9,294 nucleotides of DNA from positions 1 through 9,294 of the forward strand of contig CABSNL010000069.1 in the NCBI GenBank assembly GCA_902479095.1, given 5' to 3'. The notes under the pieces are model-generated. The model saw nothing but the letters and a program-made list of their open reading frames with translations. It was not told where the DNA came from and did not search any database. The translations under genes and the position numbers were made by a program. The stretch comes from an uncultured Collinsella sp. (GTDB lineage: Bacteria; Actinomycetota; Coriobacteriia; Coriobacteriales; Coriobacteriaceae). Positions 1-4,980 of this stretch are shown piece after piece. Numbering within the stretch: the first letter of the stretch is position 1; each line of letters begins with the position of its first letter.

Positions 1-11
1 GCCGTTTGTCT

Positions 12-68
12 CCACCCGCGTAGCGGGTGGTTTAAAGCTGGCCGCTGCGCGGCCAGCGGACTAAAGTC
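12..68. repeat. Tandem GC-rich hairpins (REP-like or IS200/IS605-end-like palindromes)
   Basis: Three inverted repeats follow one another. Bases 12-19 pair perfectly with 23-30 around a 3-base loop (8-bp stem). Bases 37-45 pair perfectly with 49-57 around a 3-base loop (9-bp stem). Bases 59-62 pair with 65-68 (4-bp stem). Triloop palindromes in series, joined by a short T/A spacer, are typical of repetitive extragenic palindromes and of the subterminal hairpins of IS200/IS605 elements. No transposase is visible, and the element may continue left of the window. The structure is directly visible; the family assignment is inference. Confidence 0.55.
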
Positions 69-74
69 TTGAAC

Positions 75-106
75 AAAAAAGGCCGAAGTCCCGAAGGGCT
101 TCGGCC
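75..106 (-). terminator. Rho-independent terminator of the nucleoid-associated protein gene
   Basis: Bases 81-88 pair with 99-106, and 90-92 pair with 96-98, giving an 11-bp stem with one bulged base and a GAA loop. Read on the minus strand the stem is followed by six T (75-80), a textbook intrinsic terminator about 30 bases after the stop codon of the gene ending at 137. A partial T-rich stretch on the other side (107-116) could give weak termination on the plus strand. Confidence 0.88.
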
Positions 107-136
107 TTTGCTTTCTCGCTGTAGGCGCAACGCAAC

Positions 137-1141
137 TTATCGATTCTCAATTGACCCGATGTTTTTGAGCTCGATGGAGATGAGGCCGTTGGGCTCGTTG
201 ACAAACTCGATGTATTCGGAGTTCGAACCCATCTCGGCCGGGAAGCTGATTTCGATACCCGTGTCGGTACGGATCTTATGATTGCGCACCGCCGCGCGCT
301 CGACCTGCTTGCGCTCCACGGGCACACGCTCAGGCACCTTCTCCTCGGTCAGTGCCGCGCGCACGCTTTCCTTGATAACCGGTTCATCCTCAAAGACCTC
401 ATCGACGATATCCCAAGGCGGCAGCTCCTCGTCATCCTCAACCTTCTCGGCAACGGCAGCCTTAACCTTAGCGAGCGCTACGGCCGTATTGGCACCGTGC
501 TCTTCGGCGACTTCCTCGACCACACGCGTCACGGTGTCGATGACCTCCTTGCCCGACACGCCCGTGTCGCATTGCAGCAGACCATCGGGGATAAGCATAC
601 GGTCCTCGCCGGCGATCTTGCGCTTCTTGTCCACATAGCCGATCTCCATGGTGCTCGCACGCACGATGGCATAGCTTGGCACCTTTTGCGAGGGGTTTGG
701 CAGAATAGCGTAGTGGCGCGCGATGTCGTTGCGAACCTCCCCCTCCTCGCGGCCCACCTCGTGCATAAAAGCCTGCTTGGAGCCCAGCAGCATCACGGCA
801 AACCAGCGGGCATCCTCATCGTCGTCAAAATCAGCCACGAGCACGTCGGTGGACTCGGCTTTCTCGGCCTTGGTGAGCTCAGAGGAGATAAACTCCGCAA
901 TCTGCTGCGACAGGTCCACAAACTCGCGCTCGCCAAAGAAATAGCTCTTGAGCTCGCCGCCAAACGCAGAGTTCTCGGCAAACGTGGCGCGTTTATTGTC
1001 GGCCGAGGTGCGTGCGCGGCGCAGATGCGTGGTTACGAAATTGCGCACGGTACGGCTTTCGATATCCAACTCGCGCTGGCTCATAACGTTCACGGCAGAG
1101 TCAAAGTCCAGGATATGCAGAATCGCGTGATTGATTTTCAT
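137..1141 (-). CDS. 37-kDa nucleoid-associated protein (NdpA/YejK family)
   Basis: The 334-residue product matches the NA37 nucleoid-associated protein family (PF04245; E. coli YejK is the model member). Family members bind DNA and associate with the nucleoid, but their exact role is poorly known. Recognisable parts are the N-terminal start KINHAILHILD, the helical segment around residues 60-110, the central strand-rich part (DARWFAVMLLG near 110) and a C-terminal KIRTDTGIEISFPAEM...YIEFVNEPNG block (about 285-325). Between roughly 200 and 270 lies an acidic, charged helical stretch. I chose the ATG at 1141 because homologues begin close to this residue and a weak GGA lies about 9 bases upstream. 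The in-frame ATG at 1150 would add only MPY and has no spaced ribosome-binding site. The gene appears to be monocistronic, with its own -10-like hexamer (1180-1185) and a strong terminator (75-106). Length is normal for Gram-positive members. Family call is fairly sure; function is by family only. Confidence 0.82.
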   Translation of the reverse strand: MKINHAILHILDFDSAVNVMSQRELDIESRTVRNFVTTHLRRARTSADNKRATFAENSAFGGELKSYFFGEREFVDLSQQIAEFISSELTKAEKAESTDVLVADFDDDEDARWFAVMLLGSKQAFMHEVGREEGEVRNDIARHYAILPNPSQKVPSYAIVRASTMEIGYVDKKRKIAGEDRMLIPDGLLQCDTGVSGKEVIDTVTRVVEEVAEEHGANTAVALAKVKAAVAEKVEDDEELPPWDIVDEVFEDEPVIKESVRAALTEEKVPERVPVERKQVERAAVRNHKIRTDTGIEISFPAEMGSNSEYIEFVNEPNGLISIELKNIGSIENR

Positions 1142-1179
1142 ATACGGCATTCCGTTCTAGATCGATTTTGGCACGAACC

Positions 1180-1185
1180 AGTATA
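1180..1185 (-). promoter_or_regulatory. Candidate -10 element for the nucleoid-associated protein gene
   Basis: The minus strand reads TATACT, five of six matches to TATAAT, placed so that transcription would start near 1173, about 30 bases before the chosen ATG. No good -35 hexamer lies 16-18 bases upstream, where the DNA is very GC-rich, so this is only a candidate. Confidence 0.45.
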
Positions 1186-1218
1186 GCGGTCGAGCCCGCC
1201 CCAGGCGCATCGAAGATT

Positions 1219-1248
1219 AGTGCATCGGGGACAGGTTGCTTTGCACCA
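1219..1248 (+). repeat. Copy A of a 30-bp interspersed repeat
   Basis: This 30-base segment matches 2451-2480 at 25 of 30 positions without gaps and in the same orientation. It has terminal inverted repeats (GTGCA at 1220-1224, TGCAC at 1242-1246) around a core reading GGGGACAGGTTGCTTT. It starts only a few bases past the stop codon (1253-1255) of the hydrolase gene. The shape resembles short GGGGACAGG-core repeats that I recall from many bacterial intergenic regions, some linked to REP-associated transposases. That link is recollection, not shown here. Confidence 0.65.
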
Positions 1249-1252
1249 GTGG

Positions 1253-2413
1253 CTAGCGCAGGAGCTCGGACTGCCAAGCCTCGAGCTGTTCTGCCAAACT
1301 CTTGCCGGCGGCGGGCATGTCGATCTGGGGTCGTTTGGGCAGCAGTGCGCATTTAAGGATTGCCACGATGGTCTGCGAGACAAAGCGTCGCGTATCCTTG
1401 TCAAACCCTTGCGCAGCCTGGAGCATCACGGGCAGGCTCTCGCGCAGATTCCCAGCGATATCCGCAAACCGCTCAGCACCCGTAGCCTCAAACACGGAGA
1501 ACAACGCATCTACAAAACGCTCGCGCTCGCTAGGCGAAACTGCAAGCAGCATCTCGCGAATGGAGCCATCAACGTATCGAGCACCGGCGGACAGGCGCTC
1601 ACAGTACACGAAGTCGCGACCATCAACCACCCAGCTAAAGGGATTGTGCTGCAGCAGGCTGAACTCGGTGCTCTCAACGATGGCATAGTCCTCCTGCGTC
1701 TCGAACATCATGCCAAAGATCGACGACCGAGGTAGCGTCTTGTCGATTCGACCGGAAAGATCGGCAAAGGCGTTGCCGTTCAGAAACTCCTCGACGAAAC
1801 CCGGACCATCATGGGAATACGCCCGTTCGATTCGCGCACGGGTGACATCGGAGCACATCGCCGCACCGTACACCGCAAGGTTTCCACCCTTGGAATGACC
1901 TCCGCACAAAAGCGGCCCGTCAATCGCATCCGCCGCCTCGTCCACATAACACGCCGCGGATTCCTGGGCCGGCACAGGATACCGGAACGCCATGTTAAAG
2001 TCCTCTTTCCAGCCCACAATCGTGCTGTCGGTCCCCCGGAAGGAAAGATAGCTAAACCCCGCCGGAAACCGGAACGCCATGGCTGCAAACTGCTCTGTCG
2101 CCACCACATCGCTCACGGCACGATAGCCGCAAACGTGCACGCCACGGTAGCGAGGGCTTGCTGCCACGGCCTCCAACAAGGCCCTGCTCCCCTCTGGATC
2201 CCACAAGTCGTCAATCATGTCCCGGTAGCACTCGGCACGCAACAGCTCGCGTACGTCTAGGCCCTGCCAGCTCGTCAGCTCCGCCATATCACCCGGCAAA
2301 CGCAAATAGGACAACCACGCAAAGACGAGGCTATCCACTGCGCAGAACGGCCTCTCCTCAAACGGATCAAACGCCGTCTGGGCATAGGTTAAAAAATTAG
2401 GCGAATCCGACAT
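1253..2413 (-). CDS. DUF2974 / Mbeg1-like alpha/beta hydrolase (putative esterase or lipase)
   Basis: The 386-residue product looks like the DUF2974 (PF11187, Mbeg1-like) family, related to lipase class 3 folds. Visible motifs are FRGTD (125-129), typical of the strand before the oxyanion region in class 3 lipases; the nucleophile elbow GHSKGGN (172-178) with Ser174 as presumed catalytic serine; SHDGPGF (200-206) with Asp202; and LQHNPFSW (254-261) with His256 as the likely triad histidine. There is no signal peptide or membrane segment, so a cytoplasmic enzyme is expected; the natural substrate is unknown. The ATG at 2413 is preferred because GGGAGG lies just upstream, although the spacing of about 3 bases is short. 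An upstream TTG at 2446 would start inside a duplicated repeat. The gene sits between two copies of a 30-bp repeat. No clear promoter is seen in the short gap after the ldh terminator, so the repeat region or read-through must supply transcription. Family call is good; enzymatic activity is inferred. Confidence 0.8.
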   Translation of the reverse strand: MSDSPNFLTYAQTAFDPFEERPFCAVDSLVFAWLSYLRLPGDMAELTSWQGLDVRELLRAECYRDMIDDLWDPEGSRALLEAVAASPRYRGVHVCGYRAVSDVVATEQFAAMAFRFPAGFSYLSFRGTDSTIVGWKEDFNMAFRYPVPAQESAACYVDEAADAIDGPLLCGGHSKGGNLAVYGAAMCSDVTRARIERAYSHDGPGFVEEFLNGNAFADLSGRIDKTLPRSSIFGMMFETQEDYAIVESTEFSLLQHNPFSWVVDGRDFVYCERLSAGARYVDGSIREMLLAVSPSERERFVDALFSVFEATGAERFADIAGNLRESLPVMLQAAQGFDKDTRRFVSQTIVAILKCALLPKRPQIDMPAAGKSLAEQLEAWQSELLR

Positions 2414-2424
2414 GGCCCTCCCAT

Positions 2425-2462
2425 CAACTATGGTGCATTGGGGCAACTATGGTGCATTGGGG
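2425..2462 (+). repeat. Perfect 19-bp tandem duplication
   Basis: The unit CAACTATGGTGCATTGGGG occurs twice back to back (2425-2443 and 2444-2462) with no mismatch. The second unit overlaps the first part of repeat copy B (2451-2480), so this is an internal duplication at one end of that element. It lies just upstream of the ribosome-binding site of the minus-strand hydrolase gene and duplicates a CATAGT hexamer on that strand. Confidence 0.95.
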
Positions 2463-2480
2463 TCAGGTTACTTTGTACCA
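2451..2480 (+). repeat. Copy B of the 30-bp interspersed repeat
   Basis: This copy differs from copy A (1219-1248) at five positions only. Its termini GGTGCA and TGTACC form an imperfect inverted repeat with one G-T pair. The right end abuts the ldh terminator (2480-2513) and the left end merges into the 19-bp tandem duplication. Both copies point the same way and flank the hydrolase gene. Confidence 0.65.
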
Positions 2481-2513
2481 AAAAGGCGCCCGAGCCGTGT
2501 GGACCCGGACGCC
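2480..2513 (-). terminator. Rho-independent terminator of ldh
   Basis: On the minus strand a long GC-rich stem (GGCG paired with CGCC at the base, then CCG with CGG and GTC with GGC, with two internal mismatches or wobbles) runs over 2485-2513 and is followed by five T (2480-2484). It lies about 35 bases after the ldh stop codon. Confidence 0.85.
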
Positions 2514-2546
2514 TTCATTGTAGCCTGTTGCTCAAACGAGCCGCAT

Positions 2547-3497
2547 TTAGCAGGAGAAGTCGACGCTGTCGATGATGTCCTTAAGAGCCTTTGCAGAGAC
2601 GGTGAGCTCATGCTGCTCGTCATCGTTCAGCGGCACGGGGACGCGGCAGACAACGCCGTCGCGGCCAACGACGGTCGGCATGGAGATGGCCAGATCGGAC
2701 AGACCGTACTCGCCCACCATGAGTGAGGAGACAGGCAGAACGGTCTGCTCATCGCGCATAACGGCAGTGCAGATGCGCTTGACGGCCATAGCGACACCAT
2801 AGTAGGTGGCGTGCTTCTTCTCGATGATGGTGTAGGCGGAGTTCTTGACGTCCTCGGCGATGCGCTTCTCGGCGGCCTCATGCTCCAGGTGGCCGTGAAG
2901 CTCGCAGAAGGTGTTCAGCGGCACGCCGGCAACCTGAGCGCTGGACCAAGCGACAAACTCGGAGTCGCCGTGCTCACCCATGACGTAGGCCTGGACATCG
3001 CGTGGGTCGACCTCGACGTGAGCGCCGAGCATCTGCTGCAGACGGCCGGTGTCGAGCACGGTGCCGGAGCCGATGACATGGCCCTCGGGCAGGCCGGACA
3101 TCTTGATGGCGGCGTAGGTCAGAACGTCGACCGGGTTGGAAACGATTAGCAGAATGCCGTCGAAGCCAGACTTCTTAATCTCGGGAATAATGGACTTAAA
3201 GATGCTGACGTTCTTATTGACCAGGTCCAGGCGGGTCTCACCGGGCTTCTGGGCAGCGCCAGCAGTGACGACGATCATGGCGGCGTCGGCGACATCGGAA
3301 TAATCGCCGGCGTAGATCTTCATCGGCTCGGCAAACGTCATGCCGTGCGCGATGTCCAGGGCCTCACCCTCGGCACGGTTCTTATCCACGTCGATGAGGA
3401 CCATCTCGGAGAACAGACCGCTCTGCATCAGCGCGAACGCCGAAGACGAACCGACGAAACCGCAGCCGACAATAGCGACCTTCTTCTCGTTAACCAT
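2547..3497 (-). CDS. ldh: L-lactate dehydrogenase (NAD-dependent)
   Basis: This 316-residue cytoplasmic enzyme interconverts pyruvate plus NADH and L-lactate plus NAD+, regenerating NAD+ in fermentation. The Rossmann motif GCGFVG (11-16) and Asp36 indicate NAD binding. The mobile substrate loop AQKPGETR (82-89) contains Gln83, equivalent to Gln102 that selects pyruvate over oxaloacetate, and Arg89 (Arg109). SNPVD starts at 120. Asp149 and Arg152 in VLDTGR match Asp168 and Arg171, and His176 in GEHGD is the catalytic histidine (His195). Gln rather than Arg at position 83 argues against malate dehydrogenase. The two residues that bind the activator fructose-1,6-bisphosphate in allosteric bacterial enzymes (Arg173, His188) correspond here to Gln154 and Gln169. 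The ATG at 3497 is preceded by GGGAG at a 6-base spacing, better than the upstream in-frame start at 3575, which lies in a hairpin leader. The gene is probably its own unit, ending at the terminator 2480-2513. Confidence 0.95.
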   Translation of the reverse strand: MVNEKKVAIVGCGFVGSSSAFALMQSGLFSEMVLIDVDKNRAEGEALDIAHGMTFAEPMKIYAGDYSDVADAAMIVVTAGAAQKPGETRLDLVNKNVSIFKSIIPEIKKSGFDGILLIVSNPVDVLTYAAIKMSGLPEGHVIGSGTVLDTGRLQQMLGAHVEVDPRDVQAYVMGEHGDSEFVAWSSAQVAGVPLNTFCELHGHLEHEAAEKRIAEDVKNSAYTIIEKKHATYYGVAMAVKRICTAVMRDEQTVLPVSSLMVGEYGLSDLAISMPTVVGRDGVVCRVPVPLNDDEQHELTVSAKALKDIIDSVDFSC

Positions 3498-3698
3498 TAG
3501 AAACTCCCATCTCTCTCCACAAACAAGCCGCCCGGGAACGACCCGAGCGGCTTGCCGTAATCCCAATACATCCAATCGGGACTTTGATTATGCTCCTATT
3601 CGCAGCCAAAAATCGACCGTTTACCGAAATTGTTTGCAGAATTCGTAAAATAACTGTACGAAATCGGTTTCGAACTATTGACGGGCCGAAATAGCTTT
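3498..3698. other. Intergenic region between the aminotransferase gene and ldh
   Basis: This 200-base gap is clearly more AT-rich than its neighbours between 3560 and 3700, as expected of a promoter region. It holds the leader hairpin (3525-3553) and an inverted repeat TTCGTA-N9-TACGAA (3642-3647 and 3657-3662). I could not settle on a promoter: CATAAT on the minus strand near 3588 is a possible -10 but has no good -35. No small coding sequence with a ribosome-binding site is evident. Confidence 0.5.
3525..3553 (-). promoter_or_regulatory. Strong hairpin in the ldh leader (possible terminator or 5' stabiliser)
   Basis: Bases 3525-3536 pair with 3542-3553 around a 5-base loop, a 12-bp stem with one mismatch. 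On the minus strand it is followed by GTTTGT, too poor in T for a confident terminator. It lies about 28 bases before the ldh ATG. It could end the upstream aminotransferase transcript, or sit in the ldh 5' untranslated region and affect stability or elongation. Confidence 0.6.
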
Positions 3699-4862
3699 CT
3701 AATACAGGCCCGCCTCGCGAATGGCCTCGACAGCCAAAGCGATCTGGTCGGGCGGCAAGACCAACGCCATGCGCACGTGCCCCTCGCCCGAAGGACCAAA
3801 GCTCGCGCCCGGCGTCACCACAACGCCGGCCTTCTCCATAAGCTCCTCGCAAAACGCCATGGAATCGGTGCGACCACCGGGAAGCTTGGCCCACACAAAC
3901 ATGGAGCCATGCGCGTTGGGACGCTCCCAGCCCAGGCCCTCAAGACCGTCGCACAGGGCATCGCGACGCTCCTGGTACTTCAGACGCTGCGCCTCGACCT
4001 CATCGCGCGGACCGTTCAGGCAGGCGATAGCAGCCTTCTGAATCGGGAAGAACATACCGAAGTCGATCTGGCTGCGTAGCTTGGCAAAGGCAGAGACCAC
4101 GTCCTCGCGGCCGACCAAAAAGCCGATGCGGGCACCGGTGACGTTAAACGACTTGGAAAGCGAGAAGAACTCAACGCCCACCTCAAGTGCACCGGGATAC
4201 TGCAAGAAGCTGCCGCCAGGCTCACCGTCGAACACGATGTCGGAGTACGCGTTGTCATGAACGATGAGCAGGTCGTGCTCGCGGGCGAAAGCGATGATCT
4301 CCTCGTAGACCTCGGGCGTGCCCACCGAGCCGACCGGGTTCGCGGGCAGCGACACGATCATGTACTTGGCACGATCGGCAACCTCGGGATCGATACCCGC
4401 CACATAGGGCAGGTAATTATGCTCGGCAACCAACGGATAGTACTCGAGCTTGGCATCGGCGATCTTGGCACCCGCCTCAAAGACCGGGTAGCACGGATCG
4501 GGAACCAGAATGGTGTCACCCGGATCGAGCAGGGCCAGGCCCAAATGGCCCACGCCCTCCTGCGTGCCGTTGCACGACTGCACCATGGACGGCGTAATGC
4601 CCGAAACGCCAAAGCGGCGCTCATAGTAATCGCACACGGCTTGCTTGAGTTCGGGCAGGTCGCGCAGGGCGTACTTCCACATTTCGGGATCCTGGGCGGC
4701 CTGCGTGAGCGCCTCGACCACGTGGCTGTACGGCTTAAAGTCGGGCGTGCCCACGCTCATGTTGTAAATGGTCTTGCCCTGAGCCTTCAGCGCGAGAAGT
4801 TTGTTGTTGAGCGAGGCGAAGACCTCCGCGCCAAAGCGGTCGAGACGCTGCGATGCCTGCAT
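3699..4862 (-). CDS. Class I/II PLP-dependent aminotransferase, LL-diaminopimelate aminotransferase-like
   Basis: The 387-residue product is a complete fold-type I aminotransferase. Seen in order: N-terminal MSVGTPDF (35-42), the cofactor-contact region CNGTQEG (97-103), PDPCYPVF (121-128), Asn175 in SLPANPVG (the NPTG-type motif), Asp203 and Tyr206 in HDNAYSD, the PLP-binding lysine Lys237 in SLSKSFNVTGARIG, Arg245 for the phosphate, and Arg364 in HVRMAL, which should bind the substrate carboxylate. The pattern of PDPxYPV, HDxAYS and SLSKxxNxTGxRIG resembles LL-diaminopimelate aminotransferase (dapL type), which would place it in lysine and peptidoglycan precursor synthesis. Related aspartate, alanine or aromatic aminotransferases share these motifs, so the substrate is unresolved. 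The ATG at 4862 has AAGGTGG about 4 bases upstream. In-frame upstream starts at 4925 and 4952 lack ribosome-binding sites and would make the terminator-type hairpin coding. A likely intrinsic terminator lies about 20 bases before the start, implying read-through or attenuation. Confidence 0.85.
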   Translation of the reverse strand: MQASQRLDRFGAEVFASLNNKLLALKAQGKTIYNMSVGTPDFKPYSHVVEALTQAAQDPEMWKYALRDLPELKQAVCDYYERRFGVSGITPSMVQSCNGTQEGVGHLGLALLDPGDTILVPDPCYPVFEAGAKIADAKLEYYPLVAEHNYLPYVAGIDPEVADRAKYMIVSLPANPVGSVGTPEVYEEIIAFAREHDLLIVHDNAYSDIVFDGEPGGSFLQYPGALEVGVEFFSLSKSFNVTGARIGFLVGREDVVSAFAKLRSQIDFGMFFPIQKAAIACLNGPRDEVEAQRLKYQERRDALCDGLEGLGWERPNAHGSMFVWAKLPGGRTDSMAFCEELMEKAGVVVTPGASFGPSGEGHVRMALVLPPDQIALAVEAIREAGLY

Positions 4863-4881
4863 GGTGCCACCTTTCGATATG

Positions 4882-4912
4882 AAAAACGCGGCGCTCCGAC
4901 AAGAGCGCCGCG
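4882..4912 (-). terminator. Intrinsic terminator after nadE, directly before the aminotransferase start (possible attenuator)
   Basis: Bases 4887-4896 pair perfectly with 4903-4912 (10-bp GC-rich stem, 6-base loop). On the minus strand the stem is followed by five T (4882-4886). It is well placed to end the nadE transcript (stop at 4981), yet the ribosome-binding site of the next gene starts only about 10 bases further on, leaving no room for a separate promoter downstream of it. Confidence 0.8.
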
Positions 4913-4923
4913 CGATACGGGCC

Positions 4924-4952
4924 ATCAGATTGCAAAAGTGTAACGCTTGCAA
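4924..4952 (-). promoter_or_regulatory. Weak candidate promoter for the aminotransferase gene
   Basis: On the minus strand TTGCAA (4947-4952) and TCTGAT (4924-4929) are 17 bases apart, each matching four of six consensus bases. Transcription would start near 4917, just ahead of the terminator-type hairpin, so the hairpin would form at the extreme 5' end of the message. Confidence 0.3.
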
Positions 4953-4980
4953 ACCCCGTATTGGTTCAATTTAGCCAACC

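Noticed and set aside
278..1186. Plus-strand open frame of 302 codons opposite the nucleoid-associated protein gene
   Set aside because: Leu/His/Arg-rich antisense frame with no recognisable domain, lying over a gene with clear family motifs.
3498..3698. Rex redox-repressor operator upstream of ldh
   Set aside because: No match to the TTGTGAA-N4-TTCACAA type site was found; the dyad present has different half-sites and a 9-base spacer.
4860..4952. Longer aminotransferase N-terminus from in-frame starts at 4925 or 4952
   Set aside because: Neither start has a ribosome-binding site, the added residues would be coded by the hairpin, and the ATG at 4862 has a good site and the length expected for the family.
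4863..4980. T-box or amino-acid riboswitch before the aminotransferase
   Set aside because: The leader is under 120 bases and has no T-box bulge sequence or recognisable aptamer; only the terminator-type hairpin is present.
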